Part shown: positions 11,801-24,137 of the stretch, piece after piece
How the letters are laid out: each line of letters starts with the position of its first letter
How positions within the stretch are numbered: position 1 is the stretch's first letter
Source of the DNA: Neurospora intermedia
Lineage: Eukaryota; Ascomycota; Sordariomycetes; Sordariales; Sordariaceae
Length of the DNA stretch: 64,000 bases
NCBI GenBank assembly: GCA_037102815.1
Contig: BTPP01000006.1
Span: 2,728,001-2,792,000 of the forward strand
Reading direction: 5' to 3'
Position numbers and translations under genes: made by a program
The notes under the pieces: generated by a model
What the model saw: the letters and a program-made list of their open reading frames with translations, nothing else
What the model was told of the DNA's origin: nothing
Databases searched by the model: none

Positions 11801-13013
11801 ATCCGCCATCCTTTCGCGGTGGAATTGCCACCTGCGAACGGCCGCGCTGTTCTGAGCGCCCCATAATAAGCAGCGAATGGAGCGGATGGCTATCACGTCA
11901 GCAAGAAGCCGAGCCTCGTTCCAGCGAGGACTCCAACTTGGTATTAGTTCGACAACCTCGGAACTTAGTAGGTTTTCGTATGCTTGTTCGTAAGAGCGCA
12001 GGGCATTCTCCATTTCCAGGCGAAATTCGGCCAGTACAGCTGACTTGAAGTCATAACGGACATTCCATCCTGCCAGCGAAAGCGTTTGAGAAGTGCCTGT
12101 TGTGGGTGGCACGGTTGGCGGCGGAACAACTCCCCTTCCTCTCTTCTTTCGAGAATGTCTACCCAGTTCTTTGTAATACTCCATTGAAGCGCCGTATAAT
12201 GTGATCAACATGTTTTCAGCCATGCGCGCAAGATCTTCGTGGTTCTCGTTGGGCGGCATGAGGAAGACCGACTTGGGGTCAAGCGCACAGCCTCTGCGAA
12301 TAATCTCGATGCGATCTTGGACGTAGTCCGTGTGGTCGCCAGAAGGATCGGACAGAAATACAATAGCAAGCTTGATCTTGTGGCCTGATTGGATCAGCAG
12401 GTTCCTCAACTTGTTCACGTCGGACTTGATGTGGTTATCGCTTAGGGTGGACTGATTTGGGTCGGAGACGAGATTATAGAAGCAGAGCACGACACTGGGA
12501 ATCAGTTCCTGGTGTTTCAGCGTCCATTGCGCATCGATCAGGCCGTCGGGGTACAGAGGGGATATGGGAGTCAGAGGCGAGAAGGGCGAATGGAGGATGG
12601 CACCCGGAGGAGCTTCTATGCCTTCGGGCAAGCGGGCGCGGCGGGGAGGCAGCAGGAAGGACTGAAGAGAATAACATGGATTAGAGCTGAGGCAAGGTAT
12701 ACATAGTTTGGATATCATACGGCTAGAAGAAACTCACCCTCTCTGCTGACTTGACCCGGAACCGGTAGCGAAGCTGGTGCTCGTATGCGATGCATGGTAG
12801 GTTCGAGGCATCCCGCTCTTGGATGTAGTGTAGTAGAGCTTGTGCGGGAGGAAGGTCGAGAGTAGGAAGATCGGATCGAACCTCGATGGCCTGGTCCTTG
12901 AGGGTCTTGCCAAGTTCGGGGTTGTGGGCTGAGCTGGAGTTGGGAGGGGAGACGCCGAGGGTGAGGAGGAAGGGGATGTTGTGGTCCAAGCTGCCACGCG
13001 GATAGTCGTCCAT
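8876..13013 (-). CDS. TRAPPC11: TRAPP complex subunit 11 (foie gras domain)
   Basis: Three exons: 12738-13013, 11110-12661 and 8876-11058. The introns are 76 and 51 nt, GT-AG, and splicing gives 1336 aa in one frame. The N-terminal third carries LIDAQWTLKHQELIPSVVLC and an AIVFLSDPSGDHTDYVQDR block. The middle (about 300-620) is the foie gras helical region with WNVRYDFKSAVLAEFRLEMENALRSYEQAY and a WNEARLLADVIAIRSIRCLL block. The C-terminal exon is beta-rich, like the gryzun part of TRAPPC11. The family acts in TRAPP tethering at ER-Golgi and in autophagy, in the cytosol on membranes. Near the C-terminus are a (SPET)n run and a Lys-rich stretch inside the last domain; both are low-complexity insertions. 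The start codon sits in a short leader, and the gene is divergent from DNA2 across 948 nt. Confidence 0.88.
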
Positions 13014-13961
13014 GGTTGCTACCTGTGTATTGAGTACTGTGTATATAGAGGTGACTCGACAAACGTGTTGGTTATAGTCGATTCATAGTCTCGTTGTCGT
13101 CGTCGTCGTCGTCTTCGTTAACTGATGTGCGTCTAGTACTGTAACTCCGTAGATCGGATCGGCTGCCCACGTCTCGTTTCGCGAATCGATCGTTGGTACG
13201 TCCGAAGTCGTCAAGTAAAGTCCGTTGGCGCCCACTTACATCCGCCCCTTGTTCTCGGTAGATGTAGGTAGGTAGATGGCCTCGGCGGTGAAGCTCCGTC
13301 TAGGTAGGCAAGGGAAGTTGAAGGAAGGGGACGGGAGTTAGGTGAAGAGGGGACTCGGAAGCCGCCGAAGTGATGGACGTGTGAAGTTGGACGTTCCACT
13401 GATGGAGCTCCCGCTGATGCTACGCTGTAACACAGGCGGCTGATCCGCTAGACGTCAGCGGTCCAACCGCCGCCCATGTGCCTACAGGGGTACCAAAGTG
13501 TGGGGCTTATCTTATCGGCACAGCGGTACCTGCTGAGAGCTCCAGGCACCCCCTTGCTAACAATTAATAAAGGTCGGGTACTTTTGGAGGGGAGGTTGTT
13601 TCGCGTTGATTGATTGACTGGCAGAACCATACAGGGCAGCGCAGCAAACGCGACGGACTGCCTGTCATCCGCGTTCTCAAGGACTCACTTCCACTTCTTC
13701 TTCCCACTTCACCTCGACCACCACCACCAAGCCCAGGTCCCAGACTCCGAATCCTCAAGCGCCATGGGCCTGCGATACACATAACCTCGCTTTCTGATTT
13801 GTGCCTTGACCATCACCACTTGCTCCGTCTTTTGGACTTTTTGGGTCATTCAGCAGCTCATCCACCCATTGGCTCCCAGCGCCATCGCCATTGAATTTGT
13901 TTTTGTTTACTTTATCCTTATTTTGGTCAAAGAGGTCGTCGTCCCTCTCCACACTCCAACA
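13014..13961. promoter_or_regulatory. Divergent promoter region between TRAPPC11 and DNA2
   Basis: A 948-nt stretch between two ATGs pointing outward. It has a (GTC)n-like run near 13094-13114, a GTAGGTAGGTAGAT word near 13263, and a pyrimidine-rich part from 13680 to 13960 that looks like the DNA2 leader. No gene is seen. Confidence 0.5.
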
Positions 13962-16900
13962 ATGCCTCTCAAAAAGTCTTACTCGGACGCCTATGCCCAG
14001 CCTCCCAAGGTCCGTCACAATTGGGCTTTCCTTCATAATAAGTATTTACTAACATGACATTGGCAGCGCGGAGGATGGCAGAGGACAAGAAGCAATCCCC
14101 CCAACAAAGGGCCTCTGCAATCGCTAGCCCCCGTCTCGGAATCTTCCAAGAACAAGCTCCAGGCCTTCCGATCCGACGACACATCTTCCAAACCACCACC
14201 AAAGCCTGCAAAGCCCGTAAAGGCCGCCAGCAACGAACTGCAAAAAGAAAACATCAACACCACAAAGTCGATCCCCAGGAAGAGGCCATTACCAGACTCC
14301 AACGACGACGAGCCATCCAGCGACGCCAAAACTCCCGCAGATCGCCATTCGTGGAAAGATCTCTTCGGGGTGCCTGAAGTCATCGCCGAAGAGGAAGATG
14401 GAGAGAAATCGCCCGGAGACAGAGTCGACTGGAGGTCCGGAGTACCCTTACAACTACCCGCTTCGCCAATGATCCCCAAGAATGGCAGGAGACGTGCGAA
14501 AAGCTCCTCGCCTGCTTCATCACCGGCTGCCAAGTTGACTACTCCCCATGTCGCCCTCAAGAGGTTTGCCGGCGCCTCCAAGACACCCCATGCAGATCCT
14601 GCCTCGGACTTGTGGAGCCGTTTCTCTTCTAATGGAAATGATACGAGTCCCTCAAACCACAAGAACCCCCTCTTTGCCCAGCTTATGGCATCTTCCTCAC
14701 CGCGCCCGCAGTCAAGCGATCGATCGTTGAGGAAGTCCGTCAGTTGCGGTTCCGCTTGGCCCAAGCGGCGCCGTACCCTCTGTCCTGATGAACAAGATAG
14801 GATCGTTTCCCAGGATACTCCCAGAAAGAAGAAGTCGAGCCTGTTGTCCGAACTACTACAATCCGTTGATGGAGAGATCGACAGCTCGAAAAAGCCAAAC
14901 AGTGCTCCAGCACAGCAGAAAAAGTCACCTAATTCTCCCAAGAAGAAATCGCCATCAAAAAGAAAGACAACACCCCAAACCGTGCCTGACCAAAACTCAT
15001 CTCCCTCACGGAAAAAGGCCGAGCGGCAGACTACCGAAACTGACGCCTCAAAGCAACCCGAAAAGGCATCTTCGGACTACGGTGATGACGACTTTGACTT
15101 TGACGAGAGCACTCTCCTCGAACTGGACGCTAGTATCCTTGGTCAAGGTGACGGTAGCACTCTGATAGCAAGTGACGCTGTCTCGCCAGCTCCACGCGAA
15201 TCGTCAAAGACCCTTGTCGATAATGACGAGTTTGGTGATCTCGACGACGATATCTTTGATGGGGTAGAAGACCTGGTGGCTCAAGTTGAGTCTGCGACAC
15301 AGAAACCTGCCCAGCGGTTGTCACCTAGAAAGAGACCGTCCCCAAAGAAGAGACTATCGCCTAGGAAGAGGCAGTCACCCAAGAAATTGCCCCAACAGGT
15401 TGCGGGCGATGAAGATGACGAGTTTGGTGATGATTTCGGTAATGATTTTGACTTTGACGCGGTTGAAATGGCTGCGACACAACGAGCCAGCCATGCGCAA
15501 GATGTTTCCTCACATGTATGTTTATGAAAGTGAGCTTATCGATCCGAGAGAGATGGAAGTGCGTATGCTAAGATATCTATATTAGCCTAGTCAAAAACCT
15601 AGAGCCATACAGAGGTATCTGGTAACCAATGTCCTCGAGAGCTCCTACACGGATGACCGTGGCCGTGAATCCCCTGAGAAGGTAGAGTCTCCTCTTCGGC
15701 CGTATATGTATGTCTCCCCTACTAATATTGTCCATTCTTAGATCCTCATCGTACAGGCTGATAGAACCAACTCTGTGCGAACGATCCATCTTCGGGGAGA
15801 CTGGTTTGATACTCCCGCAAGCGTCAGCGCATACGTCCACATTATCGGCCAGTTCGAAGACCAGGGAAAATGTGTCGTCGACAACAACCAGAACATGCTG
15901 ATCCTGCACCCAGATCAGCTCATCTCATCCACTGTCGTTGCCGACTCATTCAGCTGCATGCGGCGTGCGGTGTTGCAGGACAGAGTCAAAGCCACCAGTG
16001 ACTTGTCACCCGCGCTTGTCTACGGTACTATTCTGCATGAGATTTTCCAGGAAGCTTTGGTAGCCAATAAATGGGATCCGGCATTCCTCACTAACGTCAT
16101 CAACAAGACTCTTGAGAAGCATCTTGAGGACCTGTACATCCTCAAGGTCAGCATGGACGATGCAAAGAGTCATGTGCAATCCAAGATGCCTGAACTCCGG
16201 TCTTGGGCTCAACTGTTCGTAACTTCCCAGCCAAAGCCTGATGCCATCGTCCAAGGTCGGAACGGTGACAAGGCTACCATGTGTGTCAGCAAGCTTCTGG
16301 ATGTCGAGGAACATGTCTGGTCACCCATGTATGGTCTCAAGGGCAACATTGATGCCACCGTTCAGGTCACTATGCGCGACCCTCCAGCAAGGGGCTCATG
16401 CTCAAAGGCGTCCACGACCAAGACCTTGACCGTGCCTTTCGAGGTCAAGACCGGCAAAAATGTCAACAGCAACCATCAGGCGCAAACAGCACTCTACAAT
16501 TTGCTGCTCTCGGATCGCTACGACATTGAGATTGTCTACGGTATTCTCTACTACATGGAAACATCGCAGACGCTGCGCATTCCCGCCGTTAGGCATGAGA
16601 TCCGCCACATGATCATGCAGCGCAACCAGCTGGCTTGCTACATCCGTGAGCGGAGTGTCCAACTGCCCCCTATGAAGAAAAACAAGAACGCGTGCGGCAG
16701 ATGCTATGCTCAGACGACTTGTTTCATCTATCACAAACTTGCCGATGACGGAGATGGGGAGACGAGCGCAATGAACGAGAAGTTTGATGAAGTTGTCCAC
16801 CATCTCAGCCCTACCCACAAGGAGTTCTTTTTGAAATGGGAAGAACTTCTCACAAAGGAGGAAAAGGAAAGCCAAAAGCTTCGCCGAGAGCTATGGACCA

Positions 16901-19335
16901 TGATCAGTACAGAGCGCGAGAAGGTTGGACGTTGCTTCCCCAATGTCATAATTGAGGAGGGCTCAGCATACGAGAATCACCAACAGATGGGCAAGACCAA
17001 CCGTTTCGCCTACACCTTTATCAAGGAAAAGCCTGCTCCCGGCTTTTCGTTTCTGGACTCGCAACTGACTGTGGGTGAGCCCATTGTCATTTCTGATGAA
17101 CAAGGTCACTTTGCACTTGCGCTAGGCTATGTCACCTCAGTCAGAAAGACTCGCATCGCTGTTGCCGTGGACAGAAGACTGCACAACGCACGCATCCGGC
17201 AGCCTGGCTTCGACGAGGCCGATAATCAGGTCTTTGCCAGCATCATGCAGGTTCCTGGCTCTGGTGATAACGCCCCGGAAGACCGTGAAGCCGGCCCGGT
17301 CCGCTACCGTCTAGACAAAGATGAGTTCAGCAATGGTATGGCAACAGTACGCAACAATCTTGTTCAGATCATGGCCGATGGAGTCTTTGGATCTAGGCAG
17401 ATCAGGAGATTGGTTGTCGACCTTGAGGCCCCCCGCTTCAAGGCTGTGCCAACGCAGTATATTCTCCCTTCTACCGCGTCGGGTCAAGGTCTGAACGTTG
17501 ATCAAAAGGCGGCTGTTGAGAAAGTCATGTCTGCTCAGGACTATGCCCTTGTGCTTGGTATGCCTGGTACGGGCAAGACGACTACCATTGCGCACATCAT
17601 CCGTGCCTTGGTTGCACAGAAGAAAACAGTCTTGCTAACTTCCTACACCCACACCGCCGTGGACAACATCTTGTTGAAGCTCAAGGATGACGGGATTCCG
17701 ATTCTTCGTCTCGGTCCTCCCGTCAAGGTTCACCCTGAGGTTCCTTCGTTCGCCACCCTCGCCGGCGTGCCAAAGACTTCTTTTTCGGAGATCCACGAGG
17801 CCTGGAACGGCACCCCGATTGTGGCGACGACTTGCTTGGGTATCAACCACCCTGTCTTCGCCGAGCGCATCTTCGACTACTGCATAGTCGACGAGGCTTC
17901 CCAGATTACGCTTCCAATCTGTCTTGGTCCCATCCGCATGGCACGCAAGTTTGTCCTAGTCGGTGACCATAATCAGCTCCCCCCTCTCGTACAAAATGAG
18001 GAAGCTCGCCTCGGCGGTCTCGACGTGAGCTTGTTCAAGCTTCTCTCCGAGAAACATCCCCAAAGTGTGGTCAATCTCGAACACCAATACCGCATGTGCG
18101 AAGACATAATGACCCTCTCCAACACGCTTATTTACAATGGCCGGCTTAAATGCGGCACCGAAGCGTTACGCACTACATCCCTCGAGATTCCCGACATGGA
18201 CGCTCTAGCAACCAAGCACTTTGACGCCGATTCTTTCCTCGCCCACTCCCAGCAACACCCGCTCAAAGAAGGAGATAAACTCTCCTTCTGCCTCTCTCCC
18301 ACCCCAACTACCTGCTGGCTCCGTGACCTCCTCGACCCCTCTGCGCGCGTCCGCTTCATCAACACCGACTCCCTCCTTCCCCACTCACGCGAAGAGAAAT
18401 CCACTCGCGGTCAGCGCATTGTTAACCCGCTTGAGTCCCGCATCGTCTGTCAACTAGTCGACTCGCTCCTGACCGTGGGCGTTCCCGCCTCTGAAATTGG
18501 CGTGATGACGCATTACCGCTCGCAACTGGCTTTGCTTAAGCACAATATGAAAAATACCCTAGGCGGTAGCGCAGGAGCCATAAGAGCGGGCGTCAAAGTG
18601 GCGGCTGAGGAAATCGAGATGCACACGGCCGATCGCTTCCAAGGAAGAGACAAGAGTGTCGTGGTGTTGTCCCTGGTGAGAAGTAACGAGGGGTGCAGTA
18701 TCGGCGAACTATTGAAAGATTGGAGGAGGATCAACGTGGCGTTTACGAGGGCGAAGACAAAGTTGCTTGTTGTTGGTAGCCGTGAAACTTTGCGAGGGGC
18801 GTCTTCGTCGGTGGCTGGGTCTCCAACAGCAATCGCTAGTCCCGAGCTGGGAGAAACCGGTGATGATAAGGGAGAAGGACAAGGAGAGCCAGAAGGAGGC
18901 GAAATGCTCGCCCGCTTCGTGCGCATGATGGAAGATCGCAACTGGGTGTATGAGCTCCGTCCTGGTGCTTTGGAGGGACATAGGTTTGCGGATGCGAATG
19001 CTGCTTCCACTGCTGCTGATGCTCTCAGCCCTAGGAAACCTAACCCTATCTTCAAGCCGGTTTCGCCCAGGAAGGGGTCAGCTTTGAGCCCGTCGAAGAG
19101 GGCGAATGCGAAGCTTGCTGGGAAGGGATATAAGGTGCAGAGCAAGCTGCAGTTTGGGACGCCAAGTCAAGGGAAAGAAAATGTTGGGAGCCAAAGCCTG
19201 AAGAGCCCGAAAAAGGGCATTGTTGGTGGAGGGAAACATAACCCTAAGCGCATTGGAATCAGTGAGCGCGCAATCATGAAGGGGAGGCCGATCATGAGGG
19301 ATATCATGAATGAGATTACTGATGGGAGGTTTTGA
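13962..19335 (+). CDS. dna2: DNA2 replication ATP-dependent nuclease/helicase
   Basis: Four exons: 13962-14009, 14067-15515, 15586-15681 and 15742-19335. All introns are GT-AG (57, 70 and 60 nt; CTAAC or CTAAG branch words) and splicing gives 1728 aa. The N-terminal 500 residues are disordered and basic, with SPRKR/SPKK repeats near 433-455 and acidic FDFDES patches. The RecB-like nuclease follows, with EVKTGK at about 765-770. The Fe-S cysteines are one near 603 and three at 849, 852 and 858. The superfamily 1 helicase has GMPGTGKTT at about 1137, DEASQ at 1248, a HQYRM block, then TADRFQGRDKSVVVLSLVRS and NVAFTRAKTKLLVVG. DNA2 trims long Okazaki flaps and resects DNA ends in the nucleus. 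The last 150 residues include QSKLQF, which resembles but does not match a PCNA-binding box. Family identity is very clear. Confidence 0.95.
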
Positions 19336-19952
19336 GCGGTTGCTCCTTTGAAGTATTGGTTAAGGCATCGGCTGAGCGGTTCCCCATTACATTTGGACTT
19401 GTTAGTTTTGGAGGATTCCCGGTATGGCTGTTATTGGTGGAGAAGAAAGAATATTTAGGGTTTTTGGGCGTCATGGGGAAGTTATCGGGAGCTCCTTTGG
19501 CAAACTTCTGGTCTTTCTTATTACGATAGGATAGGATAGCGTTACCTGGTATTGGGATCCTGAGTGGTATTTGGTATTATGCCCATTTCTAGAATAGTAC
19601 CTACGATGGATCAATGATCGACTTGAATCATCTTTATTATCTATGTCCGACTCTTTCCTTTCCAAGCAACGTCGTAGATCGATGGTGATGATGGTTCGAT
19701 CTTATCATTTCTGTTTTTTCCAGCCGGATCCACTTCATCCCATGTTCAGCCTATGAGCCTGCTCTCCATTAGCATTACTAGTGCACGATCAGTGTCATCT
19801 GCTCGATAACTTTCATTACCAAAAACATCTGTTCGTCAGTTGTTAATTGGAAGGTCTGTTGAGGGTTGTTGTTCCAAATCGATCTTTACTACTGTAGTAT
19901 CGCACTCTTAAGCACACTGTTTGGAAGCCAAAAACAACGAGAATCCAGCAAA
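19336..19952. other. Intergenic region before tRNA-Thr
   Basis: 3' flank of DNA2 and 5' flank of the tRNA gene. I see no gene. A CAAA word directly precedes the tRNA, as it does at the second copy. Confidence 0.5.
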
Positions 19953-20024
19953 GCCCGCATGGCTCAGTGGTAGAGCGCATCACTAGTAATGATGAGGTCG
20001 TCAGTTCGATTCTGGCTGTGGGCA
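19953..20024 (+). tRNA. tRNA-Thr (anticodon AGT)
   Basis: A 72-nt cloverleaf without intron. The acceptor stem GCCCGCA pairs with TGTGGGC (one G-T pair) and is followed by the discriminator A. The D arm is GCTC-AGTGGTA-GAGC. The anticodon stem is CATCA/TGATG with loop CTAGTAA, so the anticodon is AGT (reads ACU/ACC after inosine change). The T arm is GTCAG-TTCGATT-CTGGC. A T-rich stretch from 20048 can serve as the Pol III terminator. The sequence is identical to the copy at 58245-58316. Confidence 0.96.
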
Positions 20025-20372
20025 TTTAATTGGTCATCATTCCTTTTGACTTTTTTTTTCTTTTCTTTTTTCGCTCTTCGTCGTTCTTATTTGGGAATCT
20101 CTTACGCGCAAGGGTTTTTTTTTTCCCCCAAAGGTGGTTGTTATGTATTGTTGTTGTCATTGGTGATGATTCGTTCCTGTAGTGACGGATGTTTCCTGCA
20201 AGTTTTGGAAACGAGGTGGGTGGGAGTGGAGGAAGGCGCAGATGAGCATCGTCCTTCTTTTCCGTGTCGTCACAATAATGATGTTAGGTTGTTCGTGACT
20301 TCTGATTTATCGTGGATCTTGACGGGACCGAAGGGAAGATAGGGACTTTGTTCAGCTTTTTCCTCTTCTTCT

Positions 20373-20421
<49 letters not shown>

Positions 20422-20445
20422 TTTGTTTGTTTGAGAAGGGGGGGT

Positions 20446-20479
<34 letters not shown>

Positions 20480-20840
20480 GGGTGGTTTCTTCCCCTCCTT
20501 CTCGGGCACCTTCTCGTATCATCACAACCAGTCGAAACCTTCGCCTTCTATTACTCCGCGTCGTATTTCATCCTTCGTCGAATACGACTGTAACCGAGTG
20601 TCAGCAGCGACCTAGCTTTGACATAGAGGCTACAATGGCATCGGATCTCTTGATTGGGCGCGAAGCATGTTGAGGTGGAGAGTCAGCTGAAGCCTGAAGC
20701 ACAGTAGGTGGAGAGAGCCTCTTGAGTAGTTGGAAGTCGGTCAGTCATCCTGACGATGTCTTCTCTTTTCATGACCTCTTCATCTCTATTTCCCGGTTTC
20801 CGTTGTTCTCGTTGTTTTTTTTTTTTTTTTTTCTTGCAAA
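20025..20840. other. Intergenic region with poly-T and poly-G tracts
   Basis: Between the tRNA and the HET gene. It contains 45 T in a row (20376-20420), a GTTTGTTTGTTTGAGAA bridge, 7 G (20438-20444), one T and 33 G (20446-20478). A shorter T run ends just before the HET start codon, at 20817-20832. Frames crossing the tracts only encode homopolymers. No gene is seen. Confidence 0.6.
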
Positions 20841-22942
20841 ATGGATTTCCGACACAAAATATCTCGACAAGTTCGTCAGTTACGAGAACGCCTGAAGGCC
20901 GTCACTAAACCAGGCATAGATACTCCTACTCTCACGAAGTACTGCTTGACTTGCAAAAATCTACGGCTCTCCGGTAACAGTTGGCTCCGCTGTGACAGAA
21001 TTGAATATTCAGCCCGCTTGGGGTGCCGTTATTGCATTTTTCTGCTCAATGCTCTGAAGCACTTCAACGTCTTTGACGACCAGCATCCTTTGCACCTCTG
21101 CGAGTCTCGCGGGAGCTATTATTTGTCGCCCTTGTTTAAAAATGTTGAGCTTGAGCTGTACACACCAACGGGTAGGCATAGGTTCTTCATTTGGGAAGGA
21201 AAGCGCTAATTTCAAAGCTTTCAGGTCATCCGCCAGCTTGGGACGGTATTACTCAAGACGCCAATCCCCTTCATGCCGTTCTGAGCGGCTCGCCTCAGAC
21301 ATCTGAAGCCTACGAGTTTATTCGTTCCTGTCTTCGAGACTGTGACGCCAACCACCCGGAATGCAAGATAGCAGGTCAAAGACTACCCACTCGACTGTTA
21401 GACGTACAGCATGAAGGCGCTCCGCAAGTGACACTGGTCGAGACGGAGTCGCTTCCTGTGGGGCACCGCACGACCTACGTAGCCCTTAGTTACTGCTGGG
21501 GTGGACAACAGAGTTTGACGCTGAAGACCGAGAACCTGGAGGCCATGAAGTTGGGTTTGATGATCTCCAGTCTACCGCAGACGTTACAAGATGCCATCGC
21601 CGTCACCCGAGCGCTAGACCAACAATTCCTATGGGTAGACGCTTTGTGCATTATCCAAAATTCTCCAAGCGATTGGGAAGTGGAATCATCAAAGATGGCC
21701 TCGATATACCGTGGTGCCTATCTAACTATTGCTGCTGCTACTGCCTCCGACGTTACTCAAGGGTTTTTATCTGGCAATTATCGGGAAACAAACGCTTGGT
21801 ACAAGGAACCATATCACGAGGAATGGATCAATCAGCAAGATTGTTCGACCATTTTAGGCGCCCGACTGAAATACGGAGTTTTCGGGCACGACGACGAACG
21901 CCATCGGGTTTCTGCCCTGCCCTGGAATCTTCGCGGGTGGACGTTGCAGGAACAATTTCTCTCAAGAAGATTGCTCATATATCATGCTTACGAGCTTCGC
22001 TGGGGTTGCCAGAAAAAATCGGCCTGCCAATGTCGTTCGGACCTGAGTCGCACATTCCCGACTTGTTACCGAATGTATTCGCCGACCTACGGATTAGTGA
22101 CTTGGCGGCTAGCACATGAGCAATGGCGCCGTATTGTTGATGATTATACTGCCCGCGAGCTTACCGATGCTTGTGATAAGCTACCCGCAATTTCTGGTCT
22201 TGCACAAGTCTTCCAAGAAGACATTCAATCTCCATATATCGCAGGCATGTGGAAAAATGAACTACCTCTGAACCTCTTATGGGCTGCTTCCAAGACCAAA
22301 GTAGGATATGCTCCAGAGCTTTACATAGCGCCTACTTTCTCTTGGGCGTCCATATCCTCGCCGGTCGATTCGTTATATAGGATCCGGGACGCAAATACTG
22401 CATTCAGGAAAGGATGGGTATCTCTGGCTAGGGTCGAAGATACTTGCTCCATTCTCGATGGCAAAGATCCACTGGGTCGGGTGAAAGATGGCTGGATTAA
22501 ACTCCGCGGTTATATCTTCAAAGCCACTTTAGTCGACAACGAGAACAATGGGCAAGCATATTGCGCCTCGACTAAATATCTTGAAACCCGGATTCAATGC
22601 GACACCTGGTTAGAAGAGTTCCAAGCCACGAATGAACATGGCGACGTGGAAAGATCTGTTCGTCGAATGCGCCAACCCTCGGTCATAACTCCACAAGACA
22701 ATGAACCCTCACCATCCAAAATCAAGGGCGGTGCTGTTGGATATTTGCTCTTGATCGGATATAACAAGGGCACTCCATACACTTTCTTTTACTTCCTGGT
22801 ACTGGGGTTGTCAAGCGATAAACCCGGGATGTATGAGAGACTGGGTCTTAGCTTATATTATAAATCCGAGAAGAAGTTTGAAAAATTCAAGTCAGGTCTC
22901 ATCGCTACAGCAGACGACCACAAGGTGATTACTATCGTGTGA
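20841..22942 (+). CDS. HET-domain protein (heterokaryon incompatibility type)
   Basis: Two exons, 20841-21171 and 21225-22942, joined across a 53-nt GT-AG intron with a GCTAAT branch word, giving 682 aa. The N-terminal part has a Cys pattern (C-x2-C near residue 35, then further Cys up to GCRYC near 57-60) that may bind metal. The HET domain starts at about residue 195 with YVALSYCWGG, continues with FLWVDALCIIQ, and closes with LRGWTLQEQFLSRRLLIY. The rest is an uncharacterised tail with a conserved-looking PTFSWASISSPVD block. HET domains trigger cell death when incompatible fungal strains fuse, or act in related self/non-self responses; which partner this one has cannot be told. The ATG follows a T-rich leader. 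The frame is intact. It is probably one of many HET paralogues in the genome. Confidence 0.88.
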
Positions 22943-24067
22943 TATTGGGGTCATTAACGATGATCTTTGATGGGTTACACATGTACATAGACGATTTTGT
23001 CCTGGTTTGGACTGGTGTTGCTGTTGGCTTGGAAACCGAAAGACATGTTGCGCGTTTTTTCTTCCCTCATAATGTCTGCTGTCATGATCTGTTCACGTTT
23101 TATACTGTCGTACGAGTTATACTTCTACATTATTCTTGTTTATGGAAATATACCATTCATTCTCACACATGGATCTCGCACGTTCACCCACCATCAAGCA
23201 GCCAGAGCCCAGATGACCGCGAAGCGGCACTGTCATTCTGCCGCAGAAAGATCGAACAGAACAGAATCTGATGGGATCAACACACCACAAAACGAAGACA
23301 CACAATTAGCACTTACGTACCTGGCAAACGAGTATAGTGAGCTACCCGATGAAGTTAAGGGTGAGCAGAAAAGACACCTTGACCACACCTCGAAGTGCTG
23401 GGAGACAAAGGCAACATAGCACGCCTCGCGCTGACATCCGCTTCCAGAATGACCGAGACGGCCTACGATAAAGTAGCCTAGTGAGCAATCGTGAAGGTCA
23501 CTAGGTAGGATTTCACAGCCAACGCCTAGCGGAACTAGTAGTCATACATTGACAGAGCAAATAATGAGTGAATTGTCATTTACCCTCACCAATAGGTAAG
23601 ATTCATCCCCAGGTTCCCCCCCCCCTTGTGGACATGGAACCCAAGCAACATAACCGACACCAGAAACTCTCTTTCGATCCGATATGACCAACTTGTTAGT
23701 CGTTAGGTTTAGCGTACCTCTAGCTGAATGAGTGAAAGAAAGAAAGATACCTATCCAAACCCAATCTCCGAGTTACTCTTTCTCCTTCCTATACTACCCC
23801 CTGCCCGTGTCCATGCCCATGTCCATATCATATCATATCCCAGCTGCGGATGAAGCTACCGTCCAGCGTCTCAGTTCCTTCACTTCCATTTCCACTTCCA
23901 CGTCCATACCCTTCCAAAGAAGGAAAACAAAAGCCAAAGTAGGAACCAAGTGAAGAACCTCGCAAAAGCCTCACCATATCTATCCTTCCCCCCTTTGCAA
24001 CCTCAGAAGCCATCAAGCCCAATCAATACCCAACAATCAGGCCATCTGGAATAAGGTACCTGCCTAC
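22943..24067. other. Intergenic region
   Basis: 3' flank of the HET gene followed by non-coding DNA. It holds open frames of up to 140 codons with no domain-like content, and short C runs near 23617. No gene is supported. Confidence 0.5.
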
Positions 24068-24137
24068 CTAGTCCTAAAGGACTAGCTGGTTGGCTGGCTG
24101 GCTGACCAGCTCAACCTAGAGGTACCCACCTCTAGGT
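24068..24137. repeat. Three back-to-back perfect hairpins
   Basis: Three perfect stem-loops lie end to end. The first is CTAGTCC-TAAA-GGACTAG (24068-24085). The second has arms AGCTGGT and ACCAGCT around a (TGGC)n loop (24084-24111). The third has a 10-bp stem, ACCTAGAGGT and ACCTCTAGGT, with a 4-nt loop (24114-24137). An AGGTAG-rich run follows to about 24160. The third hairpin covers the stop codon of the small gene on the minus strand, so the RNA of that gene would end in this structure. Confidence 0.65.

Noticed and set aside
20270-20673. Frames crossing the poly-T/poly-G tract
   Set aside because: They encode only Lys, Pro or Gly homopolymers created by the tract.
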